From positions 1 through 14,109 of the forward strand of contig CAJUKJ010000009.1 in NCBI GenBank assembly GCA_910587365.1: DNA of 14,109 bases, given 5' to 3'. The stretch's first letter is position 1. Every line of letters begins with the position of its first letter. Under the pieces are notes generated by a model, which made no database searches, was not told where the DNA came from, and was given only the letters and a program-made list of their open reading frames with translations. This document shows positions 1-5,765 of this stretch, piece by piece. The stretch comes from an uncultured Christensenellaceae bacterium (GTDB lineage Bacteria > Bacillota > Clostridia > Christensenellales > Borkfalkiaceae). A program made the position numbers and the translations under genes.

Positions 1-58
1 ATTTTTTATAAAGTTTCCTTGTTTCAGTATTGTCTTTAATCACAAAGATACTCCGCTA

Positions 59-83
59 AATTACTGTTTATCGTACAGTAATT
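59..83. promoter_or_regulatory. 9-bp inverted repeat, possible operator
   Basis: The arms AATTACTGT (59-67) and ACAGTAATT (75-83) are perfect reverse complements around a 7-nt centre. There is no T-tract, so it does not look like an intrinsic terminator. A weak TTGACG / GATAAG pair (93-98, 116-121) lies just downstream with no gene directly after it. The site could be an operator for a gene left of the window or simply chance in AT-rich DNA. Nothing else recognisable is seen in 84-162. Confidence 0.3.
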
Positions 84-162
84 ATATTATGTTTGACGGC
101 AAAAAACAAGCGATTGATAAGTTTAGCTAACTATATTTATGGCGTTAAGTTTTGTTTTAAAC

Positions 163-354
163 AGTAAAAGGGTAAGTAAAATGCTTGTCGAACCGCAAGC
201 ATTTCTCTCTATTATAAATTTTAAATAGTAAAAGGGTAAGAAAAATGCTTGTCGAACCGCAAGCATTTTTCTCTATTGTAAATTTTAAATAGTAAAAGGG
301 TAAGTAAAATGCTTGTCGAACCGCAAGCATTTTTCTCTATTATAAATTTTAAAT
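163..354. repeat. Three tandem 64-bp hairpin repeats
   Basis: Three head-to-tail units start at 163, 227 and 291 with an exact 64-bp period and only a few mismatches. Each begins AGTAAAAGGGTAAG and carries a hairpin with arms AAATGCTTG and CAAGCATTT around the 8-nt loop TCGAACCG (179-204, 241-270, 306-333; the stem lengthens to 10-11 bp in units 2 and 3). Each hairpin is followed by a T-rich run ending in CTCT. The shape resembles tandem terminators or small-RNA 3' ends. The array has no coding potential and lies just upstream of the promoter of the cyclophilin-like gene. Confidence 0.9.
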
Positions 355-380
355 CGCAAACAGATAAAAAATGCTTGACG
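355..380. repeat. Degenerate half copy of the 64-bp repeat
   Basis: After the third unit the sequence continues with a diverged version of the first half of the unit, ending AAAAATGCTTGACG where the full units read AAAATGCTTGTCG. The right hairpin arm is missing. The T-to-A change turns TTGTCG into TTGACG, which serves as the likely -35 of the next promoter. Confidence 0.5.
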
Positions 381-403
381 TAAATAAATATAAAAAGTAA
401 AAT
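375..403 (+). promoter_or_regulatory. Sigma-A-type promoter for the cyclophilin-like gene
   Basis: TTGACG (375-380), a 17-bp spacer and TAAAAT (398-403) match the -35/-10 consensus at 5 of 6 positions each. The leader to the ATG at 437 would be about 27 nt and contains AGGGA at 426-430 as ribosome binding site. Confidence 0.7.
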
Positions 404-436
404 ATAGAGGTAAAATTATAACGGTAGGGACAAGCA

Positions 437-1363
437 ATGTCAAAAAGAATTAAAAACGCGGTTTTAGCGGCTGCGCTTGCTTCGGTAGTGGCTATATCTG
501 GTGCGGCTTCCGCATGCACTGTAAAAACAAGCCATCCACGAGCAAAAATAACTATAAGCTTTAACGAAAAAACTTACGATTTAGAGTATACTCTGTACAG
601 GAATATGTATCCCCAGACAGTCCAGCATTTTATCGAACTTGCGGACGCGGGCTTCTATAACGACACGATTATCCACGATTACAGGTCGAACGACTGGATA
701 GGCGGCGGTTATGGATACGAATCCTCGCAGTATACCGAAAATTCAAAGAGTGAATATCTTGAAGATAATTCCAGGGAAAACGCGTACTACGATTTATTTA
801 AGGGCGGCGTGCTTTCCCCTTCGGTGTACAAGCAGATTACTTATGATAAGAACGGCAAAGAAGTTGTTTCGCCTGACGACGCGCTTGCAACGCTTATCGG
901 CGAATTCTCGGAAAACGACCACAAAATCGAAAACGGCGCGCTTACGGCTTCCTACGGTACTTTAAAAATGTTCTATTACGACAAGGGCGACTCTAACCAG
1001 CAGGTCACGCTTGAAAACAGCTTTGGGCAAATACTCGTACACGATTATAAATATAATTGTGCAACCAGCCTTTTCTCGATACAGGTAAGCAACAGTTCAT
1101 CTTTCAGCGTCTCCAAGTATTGCGTATTTGCACAGCTTAAAGACGATAAGGCAAAGGGCGTGCTTGACGATTTGCGCGACGCGATTTCCGATTATATTTC
1201 CGACGAACTCGGAGGGTCTACAAGCAAGTTTACGTCTACCGTAAATACCAAGGTTGACAATGAGGATACCTTCGCGGAGGACGGAGGACGCGAAATAGAA
1301 ACGTCGTTCACTATGACCTCTATGCCTATAATTATAAAGACTGTAAGTATCACGAAATATTAA
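437..1363 (+). CDS. Secreted or lipid-anchored divergent cyclophilin-like protein
   Basis: A 308-residue protein with a Sec signal: basic MSKRIK, a hydrophobic stretch to about residue 26, then SGAASAC. Cys27 could be a lipidated cysteine (a weak lipobox, Ala at -3), or signal peptidase I could cut after ASA. Residues 35-92 follow the first half of a cyclophilin peptidyl-prolyl isomerase: a beta strand, then PQTVQHFIELADAGFYNDTI and an IGGG in place of the usual IQGG. Residues 166-250 follow the second half (NCATSLFSIQVSNSSSFSVSKYCVFAQL, compare S-Q-F-F-I ... Y-T-V-F-G). A charged insert of about 70 residues separates the halves. The catalytic Arg of the FHR motif and the Gln of IQGG appear replaced (IHD, IGGG), so isomerase activity is doubtful; a chaperone or binding role outside the membrane is possible. 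The start has AGGGA 6 nt upstream. The gene is monocistronic, between its own promoter and a strong terminator. Confidence 0.7.
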   Translation: MSKRIKNAVLAAALASVVAISGAASACTVKTSHPRAKITISFNEKTYDLEYTLYRNMYPQTVQHFIELADAGFYNDTIIHDYRSNDWIGGGYGYESSQYTENSKSEYLEDNSRENAYYDLFKGGVLSPSVYKQITYDKNGKEVVSPDDALATLIGEFSENDHKIENGALTASYGTLKMFYYDKGDSNQQVTLENSFGQILVHDYKYNCATSLFSIQVSNSSSFSVSKYCVFAQLKDDKAKGVLDDLRDAISDYISDELGGSTSKFTSTVNTKVDNEDTFAEDGGREIETSFTMTSMPIIIKTVSITKY

Positions 1364-1371
1364 ATCAACCG

Positions 1372-1404
1372 ACCCCCTTGTGCTGGAAAGCGCGAGGGGG
1401 TTTT
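1372..1404 (+). terminator. Rho-independent terminator after the cyclophilin-like gene
   Basis: ACCCCCTTGTGC (1372-1383) pairs with GCGCGAGGGGGT (1390-1401) as a 12-bp stem with two G-T pairs and the loop TGGAAA, followed by TTTT. It lies 9 nt after the stop codon. Confidence 0.9.
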
Positions 1405-1434
1405 AAATCGCAAAATTAAGTTTGACGCGCCGTA

Positions 1435-1463
1435 TTGACAAAAATGCCGTTACGGGATATAAT
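1435..1463 (+). promoter_or_regulatory. Perfect consensus sigma-A promoter for the CAT/TIR cassette
   Basis: TTGACA (1435-1440), exactly 17 bp, then TATAAT (1458-1463): 12 of 12 consensus positions at optimal spacing. The predicted leader to the ATG at 1495 is about 25 nt and carries GGGG (1486-1489) 5 nt before the start. No obvious operator dyad overlaps it, so the cassette may be expressed constitutively and strongly. Confidence 0.88.
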
Positions 1464-1494
1464 TTAATAAAACGGAAAATAATTTGGGGCGCAG

Positions 1495-2148
1495 ATGAAG
1501 AAGATAGACTTAGACCGCTGGAAAAGGAAAATTCCCTATGAAAATTTTATCGGCTATACCAATCCGATATTTTCGCTTTGCACAAGGCTTGACGTAACAA
1601 ATTTATATAACGCAAGCAAAGCGCGCAAAACTTCCTTTTTTACAGACTTTCTTTACGTTGTAATGAAAAGCCTTAACTCCTTGGAGGAGTTCAGGTTGCG
1701 TATTTTAAAAGGGGAAGTCGTGCTGTATGATGTGATTAACCCGAGTTATATCGTTATGTCGGACAGCGGCGTAATACTTACGTGCCGAAGCGAAATGCGG
1801 GATAATTATGCGGAGTTCTACGCAAACGTCCGCAATGATATCGAAAATACGAAGAAAAGCGGAAATTCGGCAAACGCTTTTAACGTTACAAGGGACAACA
1901 ATTATTTCTTTATATCCTGTATGCCCTGGACAGACCTTATGTCAGTAAATAATCCCTATGACTTAAAAGACGCCGAAAACAGCAGTATTCCGCGTTTAAC
2001 CTGGGGTAAAGCCGTCAATGAAAACGGACGGATGAAGATGATGATGGACATTTCCGCACATCACGCACTCATTGACGGAGAACCCGTTTGCAGGGCTTTT
2101 AATATTATTCAGAATAGTTTAAACGATATTGAAAAAGTTTTAAAATAA
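1495..2148 (+). CDS. Chloramphenicol acetyltransferase family (CAT, type A fold) protein
   Basis: The 217 residues match the usual CAT length (about 213-220). It opens like CAT enzymes (IDLDRWKRKIPYENF, compare I-D-x3-W-x-R-x-x-F-x-H-Y). The catalytic motif HHALIDG (residues 189-195) gives His190 as the general base and Asp194 as its structural partner. FFISCMPWTDLMS (138-150) matches the S-x-x-P-W region, so Ser141 corresponds to the oxyanion-binding Ser148 of CAT III. IPRLTWGK (165-172) is also a family signature. The known reaction transfers acetyl from acetyl-CoA to the 3-hydroxyl of chloramphenicol, in the cytoplasm as a trimer. Whether this protein accepts chloramphenicol is not evident; many chromosomal CAT-like proteins have unknown substrates. 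It is the first gene of a two-gene unit, 16 nt before the TIR-like gene. Confidence 0.85.
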   Translation: MKKIDLDRWKRKIPYENFIGYTNPIFSLCTRLDVTNLYNASKARKTSFFTDFLYVVMKSLNSLEEFRLRILKGEVVLYDVINPSYIVMSDSGVILTCRSEMRDNYAEFYANVRNDIENTKKSGNSANAFNVTRDNNYFFISCMPWTDLMSVNNPYDLKDAENSSIPRLTWGKAVNENGRMKMMMDISAHHALIDGEPVCRAFNIIQNSLNDIEKVLK

Positions 2149-2164
2149 AATTACGGAAGAGAAT

Positions 2165-3514
2165 ATGAAAGATAATATTTTTATAGTTTGGAGCGGGTCA
2201 AACGAAATTGCTTTAAAAATCAAAAAAATTCTGGAAACAAAAAATTACAAATGCACCATAGGCGGAAATGCGGACAATAACTCCCAATTTTCGTCTGTCG
2301 GCGACACCGTAATCCAACAGATTAAGGCATGCAACCAGGCGATAGTCGTCGTGCAGAACAGGGCTGACGGCAAGGTCAGCAACAACCTGTTTTTCGAGCT
2401 TGGATACGTGCTTGCTTCATACGGTCAAACAAAAGTACACTGCGTCAAAAGGTCGAACGAGCAGGTTGTGCTTCCGTCCGATTTTGACAATTCGTTTGTG
2501 GAATCCATTCCCTGCGACGGGTCGGACGAACAGTTCGTTAACGGAATAATAAATTATTTTATCGACCGCCAGAAGATGTCGATAAACATCAATAAAATGA
2601 TTTTGATAAACAACCGTTACAAGATACACGACTATATCCAAAGACATTTTTCCGAGCAAGGCTCGAAATGCTCTGACTACGAGCTTGCGCAGTACATCCT
2701 TTTCTATCTTCAAGCGGGGCATATGTTCGGCGACGGCGAAAAAATCCGCAAGGAAATGAAGCAGTTCAAGGATCGTTTCCATTCTTACTTTTCCGACGAG
2801 CTTTCCTTGGCTGTCAATATATGTATAGCTTTTTTCGATATGATATTGAATATAAAATCGCGCGAGGATGGGGAATTTTATATAGAACGCAGTACCTTCC
2901 GTCAATTCAGGGACAGGTATTTGGAGTACCGTGAAGAAATTATAGACGACGATATGGGAACCTTCGACGAGTGGGCAAAGGTATTTTTATCCGAGCATCT
3001 TACGTATGCTTACAGCCTTTATTCGTGCTGTCCCGACCTTTCGGAAGAAAATAGCAAAAAGAATATGGAAAAGAGTAAATATTGGGCGGAAGTCGCTTTT
3101 CAGGATTTAAAGCTATTGGAAAATTCTGCGCCCGTAAGGGATAATAACGACCATAAAGGTATTTTATCCTTGTTTTATGCTTATGTTTACAGGAATTTAT
3201 TTTTGTCTTGCAAAAAACTCGGGGATAAAAAGGGCGAGCTTGAGTGGTTGATTAAAACCAAGAAGGAGCGGACTATGCTTAAAACCAATTTCGAGGTGGG
3301 AAGTATCGACTCGCAGCTGTACGACAATTTTTCAATGGAATATTATCTTACCTTAATCGAATACTTATCCTATGCCGAGGAATTGGAGCTTGACGAAGAC
3401 GATATCGAAGATTACAGGGACGAAATTAAAACCTATCTAAAAGAAACCAAACGGCAATCGGAGCATAGCAAATACGTTGAAAGGATAGATTTACTGTTTA
3501 AACAGTTGGGTTAA
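2165..3514 (+). CDS. TIR-like (PF10137-type) protein with long helical C-terminal region
   Basis: A 449-residue cytoplasmic protein with no signal or membrane segment. Residues 3-135 have the pattern of the TIR-like domain of CD-NTase-associated Cap12 and Pycsar TIR effectors: an initial strand NIFIVWSG, helix ALKIKKILETKNY, strand AIVVVQN (59-65), then NNLFFELGYVLASYG (73-87) with Glu78 at the position of the catalytic NAD-cleaving Glu, and VHCVKR...LPSDFD (91-108). Residues 140-449 are almost wholly alpha-helical, rich in Tyr, Phe, Glu and Lys, and match no domain I recognise; they may be a TPR-like sensor or oligomerisation region. Known relatives degrade NAD+ when triggered by a cyclic nucleotide or phage signal, causing abortive infection. 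No cyclase gene is present here. GGAAG (2155-2159) is the ribosome binding site. The gene is probably co-transcribed with the CAT-like gene and ends at a strong terminator. Confidence 0.72.
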   Translation: MKDNIFIVWSGSNEIALKIKKILETKNYKCTIGGNADNNSQFSSVGDTVIQQIKACNQAIVVVQNRADGKVSNNLFFELGYVLASYGQTKVHCVKRSNEQVVLPSDFDNSFVESIPCDGSDEQFVNGIINYFIDRQKMSININKMILINNRYKIHDYIQRHFSEQGSKCSDYELAQYILFYLQAGHMFGDGEKIRKEMKQFKDRFHSYFSDELSLAVNICIAFFDMILNIKSREDGEFYIERSTFRQFRDRYLEYREEIIDDDMGTFDEWAKVFLSEHLTYAYSLYSCCPDLSEENSKKNMEKSKYWAEVAFQDLKLLENSAPVRDNNDHKGILSLFYAYVYRNLFLSCKKLGDKKGELEWLIKTKKERTMLKTNFEVGSIDSQLYDNFSMEYYLTLIEYLSYAEELELDEDDIEDYRDEIKTYLKETKRQSEHSKYVERIDLLFKQLG

Positions 3515-3522
3515 TTTAATAA

Positions 3523-3554
3523 GGCGGTTTTACAGTAAGTAAAACCGCCGTTTT
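3523..3554 (+). terminator. Terminator of the CAT/TIR cassette, probably bidirectional
   Basis: GGCGGTTTTAC (3523-3533) and GTAAAACCGCC (3539-3549) form a perfect 11-bp stem with a 5-nt loop. On the plus strand it is followed by GTTTTC; on the minus strand by the weaker TTATTAAATT. It fills the gap between two convergent genes, so it can serve both. Confidence 0.88.
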
Positions 3555-4481
3555 CTATTCTACCGGAAAGATATTGGATATTTTACCTCCGTTTAGCTGT
3601 ACGGCAAAATATTTGACTTCAAACAGGTTTTTGCTTTTGGGATAAACAAGCCCTGCCGCGGCGACGTCGCCGTGCGTCAGATAAAACTTTTCGGGCGGGA
3701 CGGTAACGCTTACGAACTCTCCGAGATAGCTTTTTAAATCGCCCGCTTTTTGTTTAAGACCGTCGTCAAGATATTTTGCAAAATCCCCCCTTGTAAGCAC
3801 GCTTTCAAAAAAGGCGAAATGCAATATATTTTCTTCGGGCGGTTGGGTTTCAACCGTTTTGCTTGAAATAAGCTCAAGCTTTTCGCCGTCGTATGAAAAT
3901 TTGCAAATTGCTTTCGCCGCGGTGCAGGTTTCAAATACCGTGGTTACGGTAAGCCCGTCGCCGAAGTCGGCTTGCTCCGCAGGGTTCAAAAATATCGTCT
4001 TGCCGCTGTCGGAAATTATAAGTAAACTGTTACCCCCGAATATAGCAAGAACGTCGCGCCCGTCAATCGTTTTAATTTCCGCGCTGACGCTTGAAAAGCA
4101 CGCGGGAAGGGGGGAAAGAGAATATTCCGTTCCCTCCGAGGAAAGGTAGACGCCGCCCTGTGAAAATACCGTAATAAGGTTGCCGTAAAAGCGGGTCTGG
4201 TAAATTACGTTCAGCTTCACGTCCTTGCAGGCGTATTCCCTTATATAAATAAGGGCGTCGCCGTCCGTTAAATACACGTCCATAAATTCGGGCGGTTTTT
4301 CCAACAGCTTTTCGTCGATGAAAAAGTTTACGGGTTGCAGATTATCGCCGGGTACGATTTCCGCAAGTATTTTATCGCAGGGGTTAATTTCCACGTGTCT
4401 TTCAAAACAGTCTATCGTGCCTACGTACAGTCCGTTCAGTTTAAGAACGGCAGGAGTATATGATAAAAAATAAATACGCAT
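3555..4481 (-). CDS. Unrecognised protein, predicted cytoplasmic and beta-rich
   Basis: A 308-residue protein that I do not recognise. It has no signal peptide or membrane span. Alternating hydrophobic stretches (for example VYLTDGDALIYIREY, residues 69-83, and RDVLAIFGGNSLLIIS) suggest many beta strands. The N-terminal AVLKLNGLYVGTID has the look of the small beta units that precede surface or PEGA-like domains, but the similarity is weak. Coding bias matches the flanking genes and the frame is open throughout, so it is very likely real. The ATG at 4481 has no Shine-Dalgarno sequence; a promoter on the minus strand ends 11 nt upstream, which favours a very short leader. The gene is divergent from the Myb-like regulator 66 bp away and convergent with the TIR-like gene. 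Confidence 0.75.
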   Translation of the reverse strand: MRIYFLSYTPAVLKLNGLYVGTIDCFERHVEINPCDKILAEIVPGDNLQPVNFFIDEKLLEKPPEFMDVYLTDGDALIYIREYACKDVKLNVIYQTRFYGNLITVFSQGGVYLSSEGTEYSLSPLPACFSSVSAEIKTIDGRDVLAIFGGNSLLIISDSGKTIFLNPAEQADFGDGLTVTTVFETCTAAKAICKFSYDGEKLELISSKTVETQPPEENILHFAFFESVLTRGDFAKYLDDGLKQKAGDLKSYLGEFVSVTVPPEKFYLTHGDVAAAGLVYPKSKNLFEVKYFAVQLNGGKISNIFPVE

Positions 4482-4492
4482 TTGTAATATTT

Positions 4493-4520
4493 AATGTATA
4501 TACTTCGGAAATTATGTCAA
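4493..4520 (-). promoter_or_regulatory. Minus-strand promoter with almost no leader
   Basis: Read on the minus strand: TTGACA (4520-4515), a 16-bp spacer, then TACATT (4498-4493). The -10 ends 11 nt before the ATG at 4481, giving a predicted leader of about 4 nt and no room for a ribosome binding site. A plus-strand TATACT at 4499-4504, a possible -10 for the divergent gene, lies within this promoter, so the two may compete. Confidence 0.55.
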
Positions 4521-4535
4521 TATAAATGCTGTGAC

Positions 4536-4541
4536 AGGAGG
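4536..4541 (+). promoter_or_regulatory. AGGAGG ribosome binding site setting the start at 4548
   Basis: A perfect AGGAGG sits 6 nt before the ATG at 4548. This fixes that start over the upstream in-frame ATG at 4494, which has no ribosome binding site and would add 18 atypical residues. Confidence 0.9.
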
Positions 4542-4547
4542 CATTAT

Positions 4548-5150
4548 ATGAATAAGATTAACGGCTATACGGAAGAAGAAGCTAAAAGCTTGGTGCAGTA
4601 CGTCTGCGACGGATTGAACGCAGGTAAAAACCTTTCGGGCATATTCGCCCAATACGCGCAAAAGACGGGCAGGGCAAAGGGCAGCGTTAGAAATTATTAT
4701 TACGCGCTTTTGCGTTCAAGCGGGGACGAACGCGTTAAAAATCTTTTAAACGGTACGGGACTCAAAGCGGAAAAGATATTGCAGTTTTCCGAAGAGGAAA
4801 CGGACAAAATGCTTAAAGCCATTCTCACCCAGAAAAGCAAGGGAATATCCGTAAGAAAGGCGGTTTTAAATCTTTCTGGCGGTGACGACAAACTTATGCT
4901 CCGCTATCAGAATAAGTACCGCAACGTGCTTACAAAACAGCCCGAGCGTATTGAAAGGCTTATGCGCGAGTGCGGGCTTTCGGTTGCGGTTGAAGACGAC
5001 GCCAGAAAAAAGCTTGAAAACGAAATCAACGTTTTGTACGACCGCCTTGCAAGCAGCTTAAAGGAAGAGAATAAACGTCTTACCGCAGTCGTGAAAAGGC
5101 TTACGGACGAAAATTCGCTGTTAAAATTGCAGATAAAAAATTCGTATTAA
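4548..5150 (+). CDS. Putative DNA-binding regulator with two Myb/SANT-like repeats and a coiled coil
   Basis: A 200-residue protein. Two similar helical units, residues 7-55 (YTEEEAKSLVQYV ... GRAKGSVRNYYYALL) and 80-128 (FSEEETDKMLKAIL ... KLMLRYQNKYRNVL), each begin with an aromatic-(T/S)-E-E-E and end with an Arg/Tyr-rich helix. This is the pattern of Myb/SANT-type DNA-binding units seen in the RsfA family of Bacillota regulators. Residues about 152-198 form a leucine-rich charged coiled coil (LENEINVLYDRLASSL ... KRLTDENSLLKLQ) suited to dimerisation. No catalytic motif is seen. The target is unknown; the shared 66-bp divergent intergenic region makes the unrecognised neighbour at 3555-4481 a natural candidate. 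The start rests on a perfect AGGAGG. Assignment to RsfA itself is tentative; the general class is fairly secure. Confidence 0.72.
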   Translation: MNKINGYTEEEAKSLVQYVCDGLNAGKNLSGIFAQYAQKTGRAKGSVRNYYYALLRSSGDERVKNLLNGTGLKAEKILQFSEEETDKMLKAILTQKSKGISVRKAVLNLSGGDDKLMLRYQNKYRNVLTKQPERIERLMRECGLSVAVEDDARKKLENEINVLYDRLASSLKEENKRLTAVVKRLTDENSLLKLQIKNSY

Positions 5151-5154
5151 AATA

Positions 5155-5194
5155 AAAGAGTTCCGCAGACCGATAGTCTGCGGAACTCTTTATT
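5155..5194. terminator. Bidirectional terminator between convergent genes
   Basis: A 16-bp perfect stem (5155-5170 with 5176-5191; core GTTCCGCAGAC / GTCTGCGGAAC) with the 5-nt loop CGATA. It is flanked by a T-rich tail on the plus strand (TTTATTT) and on the minus strand (CTTTTATTTT). It serves the Myb-like gene on the plus strand and the broken lipoprotein gene on the minus strand. Confidence 0.92.
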
Positions 5195-5205
5195 TAGGAG
5201 AAATC

Positions 5206-5600
5206 TTATTTCGTTGTGGACCTTTTAACTGTTGAATAGGAAATTGTAACGGTAGCTTCGCCGGGGACTACGCAGAAACGGGGACTACGCAGAAACGGGG
5301 ACCGTAGCCGTTGCTCTGGTTTACCGAGTAGTTGTCAAAATACCGTCGGCAACGGTTGCAACTGCGGAATTGCTCGACTCCCAGACGACTTTTTCGTCTT
5401 CCGCAAGCTCGCCTTCGATATCGACGGTAAGCGTAACCGTTCCGCCTGCTTCTACGGTAGCCGTATTTTTGTTAATGCCCGCAATTGTTGCTTTAGGTTT
5501 TCCGCAACCTACGAAAGTTGTCAACGCCGCGAACGCCATAATTACGGCAATAAGTACTGCCATAAGCGCGGAGCCAGTGCTTAAAAATTTTATCAGTCAT
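5206..5600 (-). pseudogene. Broken Big_2 (bacterial Ig-like) lipoprotein gene
   Basis: The longest open stretch (5321-5563, minus) encodes a hydrophobic signal core, lipobox FVGC, and a Big_2-like beta domain (TATVEAGGTVTLTVDIEG ... VVWESSNSAVATVADGIL). The proper start is the ATG at 5600, with GGAGGG 5 nt upstream, but it reads MTDKIFKHW in another frame. Dropping one base in the A-run 5583-5587 gives MTDKILSTGSALMAV continuous with the signal core. At the other end the frame stops at 5321, yet a third frame reads PGEATVTISYSTVKRSTTK to a stop at 5206-5208, a typical Big_2 ending. Between them lies a 17-bp tandem duplication (17 is not a multiple of 3). The gene therefore has at least two frame disruptions. 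It retains a good promoter and terminator, so the damage may be recent or may be assembly error. The intact product would have been a membrane-anchored surface protein. Confidence 0.7.
5263..5300. repeat. 17-bp tandem duplication inside the broken Big_2 gene
   Basis: GGGGACTACGCAGAAAC occurs at 5263-5279 and again at 5280-5296, followed by a further GGGG. The two copies are identical, suggesting a recent replication-slippage event. The length shifts the frame by two bases. Confidence 0.95.
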
Positions 5601-5605
5601 TTTGA

Positions 5606-5611
5606 CCCTCC
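5606..5611 (-). promoter_or_regulatory. GGAGGG ribosome binding site of the broken Big_2 gene
   Basis: On the minus strand GGAGGG lies 5 nt before the ATG at 5600. It shows that the original start is 5600 rather than the ATG at 5563, which falls inside the signal peptide core. Confidence 0.8.
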
Positions 5612-5629
5612 ATATTTATTTGTACTTTA

Positions 5630-5658
5630 ATGATAGGGCATAATAGGGGTCAAGTCAA
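5630..5658 (-). promoter_or_regulatory. Promoter of the broken Big_2 lipoprotein gene
   Basis: Minus strand: TTGACT (5658-5653), 17-bp spacer, TATCAT (5635-5630), 5 of 6 matches in each element. The predicted leader is about 23 nt, with room for the GGAGGG site. Confidence 0.7.
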
Positions 5659-5701
5659 TTGCAAAAATATTGTTAAAATATTGCATTTTTACTTTTTGAC
5701 A

Positions 5702-5750
5702 AAATAAAGGCGCGCCGTTTCGTTAAAAACGAAACGGCGCGCCTTTATTT
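5702..5750. terminator. Very strong bidirectional terminator, 23-bp perfect stem
   Basis: Positions 5702-5724 and 5728-5750 are perfect reverse complements around a 3-nt loop; the core is GGCGCGCCGTTTCG. AT-rich outer arms provide an A-tract and a T-tract on both strands. It lies 15 nt beyond the stop of the minus-strand lipoprotein gene, which it most likely terminates. Confidence 0.92.
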
Positions 5751-5765
5751 AATTCTATATCAAAA

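Noticed and set aside
187..195. SOS (LexA) box in the repeat loop, CGAAC
   Set aside because: Only one half-site is present; the partner GTTCG at the required 4-nt spacing is missing in every unit.
163..354. CRISPR-like array
   Set aside because: The three units abut directly and are repeated over their whole 64-bp length; there are no variable spacers and no cas genes.
1405..3554. Cassette as part of a mobile element or integron
   Set aside because: No transposase, integrase, terminal inverted repeats, attC-like site or target duplication is visible at its edges, although its more AT-rich look leaves past transfer possible.
4494..4547. Upstream ATG start giving an 18-residue extension of the Myb-like protein
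   Set aside because: It has no ribosome binding site, overlaps the divergent promoter, and a perfect AGGAGG precedes the ATG at 4548.
5370..5630. Plus-strand open frame opposite the broken Big_2 gene
   Set aside because: The minus strand encodes a lipobox and Big_2 sequence with promoter and ribosome site; the plus-strand frame is Ser/Val/Ala-rich, typical of an antisense shadow.
5702..5750. Long palindrome as a protein-binding or recombination site
   Set aside because: Its position just past a stop codon, GC-rich core and flanking A and T tracts are fully explained by a bidirectional terminator.
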